Shown: positions 1 to 10,600 of the stretch, one piece after another
Layout of the letters: every line of letters starts with the position of its first letter
Position numbering within the stretch: the first letter of the stretch is position 1
Virus record (IMG/VR): IMGVR_UViG_3300032093_000918
Coordinates: 1 to 22,483 of that record
From: a virus
DNA: 22,483 bases
Reading direction: 5' to 3' (one strand)
Made by a program: the position numbers and the translations under genes
The notes under the pieces: generated by a model
Database searches by the model: none
What the model was told of the DNA's origin: nothing
The model's input: only the letters and a program-made list of their open reading frames with translations

Positions 1-3000
1 TATCAATTAAATCAGTCAATCTAGTATCATTTTTTACTTGTGGAAGATCACAAAGATTAAATTGATTGTATGATGATACTGTAGTGATGTCTCCATCATC
101 AGTTGAAGAATATTGACCACTTTCAAAAATAATTTTTATTTTTCTTTTTGGATCTCCAATATTAGTATTTCTTATTAATCTAGAATAATCACATATAGTG
201 TCTCTTTGACCACTATCTAAAATATATCTGTTAGTAATATTTGTAGATCCATCTGCAAATTGTTGAATTATTCCTGTTATTCCACTTTCTTGAAATCTTA
301 TTCTCTCACCTATTTTAAATCTTAAATCATTTAAATGCACAAATCCCAAATTTAAACTATCAATAAATTCAGAATAAATTCCTATAGCACCACTTTCTTC
401 ACCAATAAACTCTTCACCAGAAAGTAAGTCGTCAACACGTCCAGTAGGACCATTTAACCCAATCATTGTTAATTGGGGTAGTACTGGATCTGAAATATCA
501 TTAGATTCAAAAACACCATAGACTTTTGTTACATCTGGAACTAATAAACACAAATCTCTATCTTGAACCCTTAGACCATATCCATAGTTTCCATATGTTA
601 ACCCATCATTTAATGTAGTTGAACCTATTCCAGATTGAGCATATTTTGATTTGTCAACTATTATTGAATTTACTTTTACTCTATTTTTAACTTTACTTTT
701 TAAACTATTTTTTGTTAAAGTTGCTATTAATCTACCAGTACCAGAAGTAGTTTGTAAACCTTGTATTATTACTTCTTTACTACCTGGTGAGAACACAAAT
801 TTATCTGAAGATAGAGGTTCTACAACACCAGTAGAAGTGATCAAAATATATCTTTCTTCGTCAAATGGTAAAAATGTTTCTCCAGTATCTGCGGATATTG
901 TATTTGTAGCATTTGCTGTAATAGATATGCTATATTCTTTTCTAATAGTTAAAGAAGATCCAGATAAATCAACATCAGCAATCCATTTTTTAGGTAAAGG
1001 TGTGTATAAAGTATTATCTAAAGATGATTGATATCTTGATCCTATAATTTCAAAATCTACTGGATTTATTTGTGAAGTTGGTAATCCACCATCATTAATT
1101 GATGTTACAGTATTAATACCAACAATAGTAATTGTATAGTCGCCAACTACAGATTGAACTTTAGCATATGTTTTAACCTGTGAATTAACTAAAGATGTAT
1201 TTGTAAAAGATACTAAATCACCTACTTTTACTTTATTAGTAAATTCTAATGAATTTGAAGTTACTGTACAAATTCCTGGAGCAACTCCACTCTTTGGACT
1301 AATTGTAACTTGACCAAATGCTAACTTAGTAGATAACTTAGTATCAGCATTAAAGGTAACACCTGTACCAACTAAACTGTATAATGATTTTACATCATTT
1401 ATTGAATATGTAATTACATTTGTAGTAATTCTGCTATTTTCAACACCATTAAAAATAAGTTTTTCACCAGTTAAAAATGTTCCTTTAGTATTATATGCTG
1501 TTAATATTCCAGTAGTAGTATTATATCTTAAATGACCAACTGCACCACTAGATGTTCCTTGAATGTATGTTGGTACAGTTAGGTTTACAGTTTCATTTAA
1601 TGTGAATTCTGTGTATGTTTGAATATCAAATAAAGAAATATCCCATTCATTTAAATCCGAATTTACAGATGAATATGAACCAGTTTCTAGAGCATAATCA
1701 TAAACTCTTGCAACACCAATTTCTTTACCAGATGCTATTGCCGAATTAATTCCTACTCTAGTATCTCTTAAACTAATAACTGAAGTTGTAAATCCAATTT
1801 TTGGCGCACCAAAAACTCTATTTAAAGTTAATGTTGGTCCAGTTGTATAATTAACGTCTTGCTGTATTAAAGTTTTTGTAGTTCTTGGTTTTTCATAATC
1901 TAAGTATGAAATTCCTGGGAATTCTACTTCATAACCTTTTACATATGCTTTTCCTGGTGATATTTTATAAACACCCAAATTTTCATTTGGTGTTTTTCCA
2001 CCATATGTTAATTGGTTACTTTCAAAAATTCCTTGATTACCTTTTTTATCATTTAATGATTCATATGCACTAATTATAAAAGGTCTTACATAAAAATCAC
2101 CAGATTGTTCATATGTTCTTCTTGCTAACTCATCACCAATTACATTATAAGTTGGATTTTCTTGGAGTTTTGATATAGATCCGCTTCTGACAACTAAAAG
2201 TTCTACAAAGTTTTCGTTTTTACTACTTTCTAAAGGTCTTTGTGATAAAATCGCAGTAATTTTTAACCTGTCTGCACCAGGAGCTGCGTAATTATTAAAT
2301 CCTTTTGCATTATCTGTTAATGATGCATCTTGTGATGCTGATATAATTTCTTCTTTAATTTCTAAACCAATTCTAACAGATGGTGTTCTACTATAGGCAT
2401 CTATAATTAAAGATTGTGCATCTACCTTAACAAAAGTTCCTCTAAGAAAATAAATACCTTCAGATAAGAATACTCCAGATCCAACAGATACTGCATTATT
2501 TACTGCTGTTGTTAAAACTGCCTGACCTTTTTGGAAAGATAAATTACTATCAACAATGTCATCATCTAATATTAAATTTTCTTGGTCTACAAATTGCTTT
2601 AATTGATCTGTTCCTTCCGAAATATAATTTATAAAAATAGAATAATATTCATTATTATTCTCCCATGGAGGATTTGCAAAAAATATCTTTGCCCTTACGT
2701 TAGATTTTTCACCTTTAACTATTCTATTGGTTAAACTAGAAATATAAGTTGTAACATCAATACCTAAAAAACTACTTTCAACATTTACACTAAAAAGTTC
2801 ATTTGTATAATTTAATCTACCAGGAATTACTACCGAACCTTCTTTAAAGAAATGGTATCCAAATTTCTCAATCTGATCTTGTAGGGTTGATTGGAGTGTT
2901 GTTAACTCTCTTGCCTGAATAGGAAATCCAGGTTTAAACAAAATCTTATAATAATTTTTATTTGCGTCAAAATCATCAAAATATGGAGAGACATTTAAAT

Positions 3001-3016
3001 TTAGTTCTTGTGGCAT
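1..3016 (-). CDS. DUF4815-type virion structural protein, C-terminus beyond window
   Basis: Reading the minus strand from the ATG at 3014-3016 gives one uninterrupted frame to the left edge, 1005 codons with no stop, so the gene is truncated only by the window. The N-terminus (MPQELNLNVSPYFDDFD, then KPGFPIQARELTTLQS at about residues 28-43) matches what I recall of DUF4815, a family of large structural proteins in T4-like cyanophages. Later parts are rich in Ser, Thr, Asn and Gly and look like beta-structured virion material, with short motifs such as SGIGSTT that recur in the giant protein upstream. It starts 6 bases after the gene 8 stop, with a weak AAAGAA Shine-Dalgarno, and belongs to the baseplate operon. 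Being baseplate-peripheral or tail-fibre related is inferred from position. No catalytic motif was seen in the visible part. Confidence 0.85.
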   Translation of the reverse strand, partial: MPQELNLNVSPYFDDFDANKNYYKILFKPGFPIQARELTTLQSTLQDQIEKFGYHFFKEGSVVIPGRLNYTNELFSVNVESSFLGIDVTTYISSLTNRIVKGEKSNVRAKIFFANPPWENNNEYYSIFINYISEGTDQLKQFVDQENLILDDDIVDSNLSFQKGQAVLTTAVNNAVSVGSGVFLSEGIYFLRGTFVKVDAQSLIIDAYSRTPSVRIGLEIKEEIISASQDASLTDNAKGFNNYAAPGADRLKITAILSQRPLESSKNENFVELLVVRSGSISKLQENPTYNVIGDELARRTYEQSGDFYVRPFIISAYESLNDKKGNQGIFESNQLTYGGKTPNENLGVYKISPGKAYVKGYEVEFPGISYLDYEKPRTTKTLIQQDVNYTTGPTLTLNRVFGAPKIGFTTSVISLRDTRVGINSAIASGKEIGVARVYDYALETGSYSSVNSDLNEWDISLFDIQTYTEFTLNETVNLTVPTYIQGTSSGAVGHLRYNTTTGILTAYNTKGTFLTGEKLIFNGVENSRITTNVITYSINDVKSLYSLVGTGVTFNADTKLSTKLAFGQVTISPKSGVAPGICTVTSNSLEFTNKVKVGDLVSFTNTSLVNSQVKTYAKVQSVVGDYTITIVGINTVTSINDGGLPTSQINPVDFEIIGSRYQSSLDNTLYTPLPKKWIADVDLSGSSLTIRKEYSISITANATNTISADTGETFLPFDEERYILITSTGVVEPLSSDKFVFSPGSKEVIIQGLQTTSGTGRLIATLTKNSLKSKVKNRVKVNSIIVDKSKYAQSGIGSTTLNDGLTYGNYGYGLRVQDRDLCLLVPDVTKVYGVFESNDISDPVLPQLTMIGLNGPTGRVDDLLSGEEFIGEESGAIGIYSEFIDSLNLGFVHLNDLRFKIGERIRFQESGITGIIQQFADGSTNITNRYILDSGQRDTICDYSRLIRNTNIGDPKRKIKIIFESGQYSSTDDGDITTVSSYNQFNLCDLPQVKNDTRLTDLID

Positions 3017-3022
3017 AATTCT

Positions 3023-4606
3023 TTAAAATTGCAAAATAACTTTGATGTCTTCTTTTTGGTTTACCGATCTTGTTATAGATGGTCTATTATCAACATATAT
3101 TATGTTTCCAGAATATTTTTTTACTTCTGGATTTGATACACCATTTATAAAAGACTGTCCAAGGTAGTAAGTTCTATTATTTATGACGGTACTTATCCCT
3201 GGATTGCTCTGTGATCCAAATCCTTGATCAATATATAAATCTTTTGAACCACCAACTATTTTCAAACTACCTGACCCTGTTACAGTTGATGTAAATCTAT
3301 TTAATTTATAACCATATTGTGGAGATGTATTTCTAGTTCCATCAGTATTAAATCCAACTAATGATCTATCTTGCCAATATTTCAAAACTCCAGTAGTTTG
3401 GTCATATGAAACTACTTTACCTATTGCAGTAACTCCAGTACCAATTGTTTGTGAAATTATGGTATTATTCTCAAATGTTGTAGTTTTGTAATCATTTTGA
3501 TTTGGAGTTAATCCTTTTAATATTAAAGCATAAACACCACTTGCTTTACTATCATTAAGTATTGAAGAGGATTCGTATGATTGTGGATTTTCAATTATAC
3601 CTATTCTGGATATTTTTGTACCAGTAATAAAGTCTGGATTTTGGTCATCATTTTCAATTCTACTATAAATCAAAACATTTGTTGCACCTAGTTCCCTATA
3701 GATATCATAACCATGCCCATTTGGCGGTGGAATGATAACATCAAACTGTGGTGTAACAGTACCCAAAGGAACGTTGCCAAGTTGCAAATCTACAGTGCCA
3801 TAGGTATACCCAGTTCCACCATTAGTAATAGTTATAGATTCAACTTTCGAATCATTGTTTATAACAATGGTTGCTAATGCTCCTGTACCATCACCATTAA
3901 TAGGAACATTTGTGTATGTAGTGTCTGGTGGACCAACTTCAAATCCACGATCCGTAATTGTAGCAACTTTTAACTGACCACTTGATGTAGCATTATTTTT
4001 AATTGATTGGTACTCTAAATTTGTGTCCCAGTCTATTGGAACAGGCATGAAATCTACAGATTCAAACTTAATAACATCTGAGGGTGAAATTGTATAAAGA
4101 TATTTCCATATATAACCATCTCCACTAGTTCCTGCTGCTCTTGGTTCTAAATCTGTAAATTTAGGTTCATCTAGTGATGGTTTTCCGTCTGGATTTTCTG
4201 GATCTACACCATTATTCAAACAAATATAAACTCTATATTCACTATTTAAAACATAAAAGTTTGAATTATATAAACTAGTTTTATTTGATGGTTTTGACAA
4301 ATTAGTTCTAGTTATATCATGGCGATACATGTCATATATTGTAGAAGATGCCCAAGAAATTTTTCTAATGACTGGTTTAATATCATTAGATGATATTTTT
4401 TTCAGTGCAATTAAAGTATCCCAATAATTATTTTCTTCATTCAAACTATCTTTTGGTGAGGGGGGATTTGCATCCCATACTGGTGATGAATCATATGGAT
4501 TTGGTAATCCTAGAAATGCATAATATGAATTATCCGTTGAAGTGATTTCACTTATAAAATTCTTTACATTTCTTATTCTTAATTGATCCGTTATAATAGC
4601 AGACAT
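3023..4606 (-). CDS. 8: Baseplate wedge subunit gp8
   Basis: Homologue of T4 gp8, a baseplate wedge protein that binds gp7, gp6 and gp10. Two stretches align with T4 gp8 from memory: SGDGYIWKYLYTISPSD (about 161-177; T4 has GDGYVWEYLFEIPPD) and the C-terminus GNIIYVDNRPSITRS to IKVILQF (500-527; T4 GEMIYMENRPP to INILFTF). At 527 aa it is much longer than T4 gp8 (334 aa). The extra mass lies mainly in the middle (about 200-480) and includes one GGTGY repeat (263-267) of the kind repeated in the giant neighbour, plus GKVVSYDQTTGVLKYWQDRS (397-416). It follows the giant gene by 30 bases and precedes the DUF4815 gene by 6. The gap upstream holds a late-promoter-like box. Confidence 0.95.
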   Translation of the reverse strand: MSAIITDQLRIRNVKNFISEITSTDNSYYAFLGLPNPYDSSPVWDANPPSPKDSLNEENNYWDTLIALKKISSNDIKPVIRKISWASSTIYDMYRHDITRTNLSKPSNKTSLYNSNFYVLNSEYRVYICLNNGVDPENPDGKPSLDEPKFTDLEPRAAGTSGDGYIWKYLYTISPSDVIKFESVDFMPVPIDWDTNLEYQSIKNNATSSGQLKVATITDRGFEVGPPDTTYTNVPINGDGTGALATIVINNDSKVESITITNGGTGYTYGTVDLQLGNVPLGTVTPQFDVIIPPPNGHGYDIYRELGATNVLIYSRIENDDQNPDFITGTKISRIGIIENPQSYESSSILNDSKASGVYALILKGLTPNQNDYKTTTFENNTIISQTIGTGVTAIGKVVSYDQTTGVLKYWQDRSLVGFNTDGTRNTSPQYGYKLNRFTSTVTGSGSLKIVGGSKDLYIDQGFGSQSNPGISTVINNRTYYLGQSFINGVSNPEVKKYSGNIIYVDNRPSITRSVNQKEDIKVILQF

Positions 4607-4622
4607 TTTAAAAATTTTTTAG

Positions 4623-4632
4623 TTATTTATTA
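4623..4632 (-). promoter_or_regulatory. Late-promoter-like box before gene 8
   Basis: The minus strand reads TAATAAATAA in the 30-base gap between the giant gene and gene 8, with 16 bases between the box and the gene 8 ATG. It contains AATAAATA, one mismatch from the T4 late box TATAAATA recognised by the gp55 sigma factor. The same decamer lies upstream of gene 25. The AT-rich background makes a chance match possible. Confidence 0.4.
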
Positions 4633-4636
4633 AAGA

Positions 4637-7600
4637 TTATAAGTAGTTTTCATATGCTAAAGGATTTTTTCTCCTTATAATTGGATTTGTGGATATTCCC
4701 GCAAAATTATTAGTTTTTACTGTAAAAGATCTTGGTGTAGATCTATCAGTAAAATTAATTTTACCCCAACTGTATGCTGCATAATTTGATGTGGAAGCAA
4801 TGCTAACCACGGAATTTATTCCGTTATATCTAGCAATTCTAGTCACTACTCTAATTACTGTAGATATTCCAATTGATGGTATTGATCTATTAACTTGAGA
4901 AGTACTGAAAACTTCATATACATTATCTATATTTTCTGTACCTATTCCTAATGTAGATCCACCTCTTGTTAATGATGTAACACCAAAACCAACGGATGAA
5001 CTGGTAACTACAAAATAATCTCCAGTCTTTATACCACTCTTAGTTATTCCATGACCATCAGTAACTAAAGGCGAATTTTGTGGGATGTAAAAATCAAATA
5101 CGAGACCAGTAGTTACACCAACACTAGTTGTACCTACACCAACAATTAATCCATAATCTCCTTCATAAGTTACATTAGAAACTTCCTCTATTACTGGTAT
5201 TGGTGGTGCAATTAGTATATTTGGTCCTTTTATACCAGTTACTGCAAATACTAATGGAGATGCTAGTGTAGTTCTTCTGTAAGTAGTTGCTAATCCAACA
5301 TTATCATAAGAATCTAGGAACACTAAATCATTTATCTTATAATTTGTTCCACCATTAGTAATATTTGTCGAAAATACCGTTTGATTTAGTGGATTTATTA
5401 CTATAGTTGCAGTTGCACCTCTACCAAATCCAGTTAAAGTTTTTAATCTTGCATTTACAAATACATTATTAGATGTATCTAAAGGTGGATAACCAATACC
5501 TTGTTGATTAACAACTAATCCTGCTAGTGGTCCTGTTGTATAACCAAATCCAGGATTTGTGATTGTAAATGATGTTATTCTACCTCCAGAAATATTTGCA
5601 GTTGCTGATGCAATACCTGTTATACCTATACCTGGAGTTTCTATAGTTACTCTAGGGCTTGATGTATATCCTGATCCAGCATTAACAAGATTTAATGTTG
5701 ATATTGTGCTAGCAATTGATACTGTAGCAGTTGCTATTCCAGAAGTTAATACATCATTTGAAATGATCTCAACAACTCTAGATTTACTTACTAAAATACC
5801 TTCTCTAGGATTATCAAATAAAGACTTAACTGAAGTTACATAAGCAAAAGTAGATCCAATACCAACATTACTCAATAAAGTGCATTGTGTATGAATATTT
5901 GGTTCATAGTATACTCTATCTTTACCAACTTCAATTTCATCAATGATCTTATCTTCAGTTTGTTTAATCCAGTTAATTGGTCTTTCTAAGAGTTCAGTAT
6001 CACTAACTCCTTGTCCAGCATAAGTATTAGTTAAAACAGTATCTGCAGCATTAATATCTACTACAAGTCTTTGATCTTGATTTAGAGTTACATCAACGTC
6101 ACTAAAAAATTGTACATTATCACCAATTTTTAATGTTTCTATTACATCAATCTCATTAACATCAATAGATTGTGTTCCAGTATACATCATTATTTTGCAT
6201 GTATCTCCAGGAGTTGTGTATCCAGAAAGTCTTGGTTTTGGTGCTTCATTAAATCTAATGGTACTTCCACCATTGAATGTATATGATTCTCCAGGAACTT
6301 GTAAGATATCATTTATAAAAACTAAAAGATTATCTTGTAATTCAATTCCAGATGATCTTCTTGGGAAGAAAGATATTCTTTCACCATTTCTCAAAAGTGG
6401 GAATAATCTTCTTCTTCCATTAAAATACTGTTCAATATTATCAAGGACTAGAATATCACCAACACTCCATCCAGAAAACTTTGAATTAAATGTTTTATCT
6501 ACAAATACTTTGAATTCTTCAAAAGCATATAAAGTGAAAGTTGATGCATCCGTAGGAATTCCAGTAGTTCCTCCAATAGGAACTGTTAGTATATCTCCTT
6601 GTCCATAACCGTATCCTAGATTTTTTAATTCAAAATTAATAACACTTGATCCCTGACCTACAGTTATGTCAACAGTAGCACCAGTTCCTATTCCTGATGG
6701 TGAAGAAGATGAATAGATTAAAGGAATATCTGTATAATTTAATGGTGGATCTATTACAACTTTTGGTGGATTTGATCTTGTATATCCAATTCCAGGATTT
6801 GTGATTACAACATTGGTTATCTTACCATTGGCAGCATTTGCATATCCAACATAGGTTATTTTTGGAGTTCCTGAGCTATAAGTTTGTACACCAACTCTAA
6901 TATAAGTTTGTACACCAACTCTATATCCAGATCCAGAATTTCCAATCGCAACAGATTGAATAGTTCCTGCTGCAGAAACTATAGCAGTACCACCAGCACC
7001 AATAAGAGGTTGATATCTTAATCCACTTGATGAACCAACTGAAACAATAATGCCACCTCTAGGCACTGAAGATGCATTTATATCGTTAGTTTGGTTAAAG
7101 TTTGCTGGATTTCCTGTAAATGATATAATAGTTTGTCCAGAAGTTTCTGTTAATTTATAATCACCATTTATATTAGTTAATGGTGATCCCAGTCTTTGTG
7201 GACCTTGGAAGACATCATCTATTAATATAATTGCATTTGATGTACTAAATCCAGTAATATTATTTTTATTTTGTTTTAGTGTAAAATTAGTAGTTATTCC
7301 ATTGAATGATTGTGATATGTCATCAAAAACATAGTTTGTATTGTATGCTTTCTCATATACGGAAGTAAATCCCTGTTTCAATGCCGATCTAATAAAAACT
7401 CTTCCGTCGAATCTAGTTGAAGTTGTTAGACCAACATAATCTACCTCACTTGGACCATTAGAAGTTGTTCCTATTGGAGATAAACCAGGAACTGCTTCGG
7501 AAAAATGTACAGAATTGTCTACAATATTATAAGATCCAGATAATTTAGTTACTAATGATCCACCAGAATGTATGCCTTGAGTTGTACCAACCCAATTCCT

Positions 7601-10600
7601 GAATACTGATAATGAATTTGTTGATGCCACACCAACTGATGTTACAAACATAATTTCATTATTAATTTTAATTAAATCACCAGTAAAAATTGATGATATT
7701 CCAGTTAATCTAAAAATAGTACTGCCAATACCAACAGAAGAAATAGTACTTGAAGTTACCGCTGTTGAAACTAATGGTGATTGTATTATACCATTTAAAG
7801 TTATTAATGCTCTTGTATTGGGATTTTTAGATTTAAATATATGTGTACTACCAATACCAACAGATGTTAGTGATAAAGGTATTGGATTGAAAAGTAAAGC
7901 ATTTTCTGCAGATGATGCAAGTTGAATTCTTCTTGAATCAATTTTAATAACATAAACTGATGATGGTAATTTTGAAGTTGTTCCAACTCCAACAAAAAAT
8001 GTGGTTCCTATTCCAATAGCATTAGCAGAACTATTATTAAATGGAACATATTCGATTTCTTCACCACTTACAAAGAAATGATTTGGTAGATATATTGTAT
8101 TATCAGTTAGACCAACCACAGAACCTGTAGTAGCATTAAATTCAACAGCAAAAATAGGTTGATTTTTATAATATAAATCGAAAGATCTATTTACATCATT
8201 AAATTCTGAACTGATATCATCTATTTTTAAAACTCTATTACCTATAAATTCTAAGTAAGATTGTAAAAATGGACTATTAAATAAAATTTCATTTGAAACA
8301 TATCTATTGTCTATAAGAATTGGTTTTTCTCTAGCAATATCAAAATCTTTATACAAATTAAAGTCAACTGTACTGTCTAAAGTTGCAATAGAACTAAGAG
8401 AAATCTGTTGTGCTGCACTAACTAATCCAACTCTATCTTCAGGATCAAATGCATAAGATTCTACCGAAAGATCGCTAAATTTTTTAAATCCTAACGTGTG
8501 GTTTAGATCACTTACAATTCCATCCCAATTTTCTAAGGAAACATTTGATTTTACTGAATATGAAAAATATTGATAATAATCATTGTCATGCAATCTTTGA
8601 AGACTATCTCCTAATAATCCAATATTATTAGTCCATCCTTTAGTTAAAATTGAGTTACCACCTATATTATGTTTGGTTTCAAAAACAACTATTTGAGATA
8701 TTACACCACGGTTTTTTGTTGATTCACCAGTAACTAAATCCCCAACTTTGAATTCTTCTGTGGTATTAATTTTTAAATATTCATTTTTGAAGTCATATGA
8801 TTGAGCAATACCTTCAACACCACTTTGAGAAATTATTTTTTCACCTGATATAAACCTATCTTTAATTAATTCAATTTCAAATATTGGAAAATATTTTTTA
8901 GGTGTAACTGTTCCAATTGATTCAAAAGTATCAAATACTCCAGGATTAGGATTTTTTAAATCTGAAATATTATAAGTTATAGTTGGGGTCTCTCCTCCAA
9001 TATCAGGATTAACTTCAGTTAATGTGAATAGTTTATATCCATAATTTGATGAATTATATCCATTACCACCTTCTACAATATCAATATTCGTGTTTTCAAT
9101 AATAACTTCATCTCCAACTTCAAAAGGAAATTCATCAATATTGCCATAACTTACAGCTAATCCTACTGTAACATTTTTTGTTGTTGAATTGTAAGCAATA
9201 TCTTTTATTCTAGTTCCGTTCGGATTGTTTACTGGTAATATAATTGGAGTTATGTTATAAACACCAGTAGTATTTCTAATGATAGAAACATCATAGTCTC
9301 CTATTTCATATCTTAAATCTGCTTCCTCATTAACCCTACCAGTTAAACCATCTAATACAACTAATTGTGGGGGAACATAATAATTTACTCCAGGAGAAAC
9401 TATTGAAATTCTTTTAAATTTAGATAGTGGTTCAATTTTAAAGATTTTAGGTAAAAGAGTTGATGGACTTAAAGTTTTATCTGTTGGATAATCAAATCCA
9501 ATATCATTCAATTTGTATTTAAAAACTCTTCCAATGTTATCACTAAAGGGTAGTAATAATGAATCAGTACCAAGACCACTTCTTACTTTGACAACATTTG
9601 GTAACTTTTTATATCCAAAACCACCCGATTGAACATCTACTCTATTAATTTTACCGAATGCAGTTCTAGAACTTGTATGATATTCTAAAATTGCTTCATC
9701 TGAATTATATGAACTTTTTTCTGGTGAAATTTTTGACAAATATGTAAATGATAAAGAACCTATTCCAGATATTGAATAAATTCCATTGTATAGACTGTTA
9801 GAAACTCTGATTAAGTTGTTATTTACTATATTGAAGTCATCAGTTATAATTTGTTGTTTTGCTAAAGATATTCCATCAAAAAAGATAGGTGTTAATCTAT
9901 AATAAAGATTTTGTGGAGTATTATCGTCTATTATTAGTGATACAGACGCATTGGGATCTACTCCAATCTTTCCTATTTTTCTTACAGTAAATAAATCACT
10001 TGCCGAGGTATAAAATTTATTCTTAAAATCTGAGTCTGTGTAAAAATCAAATGAAAACGCTGGTCTTCCAGAAGATGATAGAGATAAATCTGACAAATCA
10101 AAAATTACTGTAGAATTTTTATATGCTTCTAAACTTGGATTTACTAATGATAATGCACCGTCTGATGCTGGTAAAACTAAATTTACATAATCTAAATTTA
10201 AAACCTTATTTAAAGATTTATAGTATGTTTTTGATAATCTTATTCTATTTTCATCTAAAACAATTACATAATATAATTCATCATTCAGCAATCCTCCTGT
10301 AGGAGATTGTGAAGTATGCAATACTTTTTGACCAGTTTTGTACCCATGATTTTCTATTGTTATAATATCTTCATTCACGTCAACATTTAAAAATCCAAAT
10401 GACTTTGGATTGAAAACCATTCTTCTAGTTGTATCGTTATATTGAACTACAACAGTTGTCTGTATTCCAGACTTAATATCCATTCTTATATTATCATTTA
10501 CACTTAAACCATGATTTTGTGAAGTGGTTACTACTACTGATACTTTTTTAATATCCCCTGAAATTGTATTTGATAAATTCGTGGTGAATTTATGGTTAAA

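Noticed and set aside
651-2073. Plus-strand frames at 651-1031 and 1885-2073
   Set aside because: They lie opposite the continuous DUF4815 frame, which has recognisable family sequence; these are antisense shadows.
5559-6608. Plus-strand open frames of 94 and 137 codons (5559-5843, 6195-6608)
   Set aside because: They lie wholly inside the giant minus-strand gene, have no recognisable domains, and mirror its repetitive codons.
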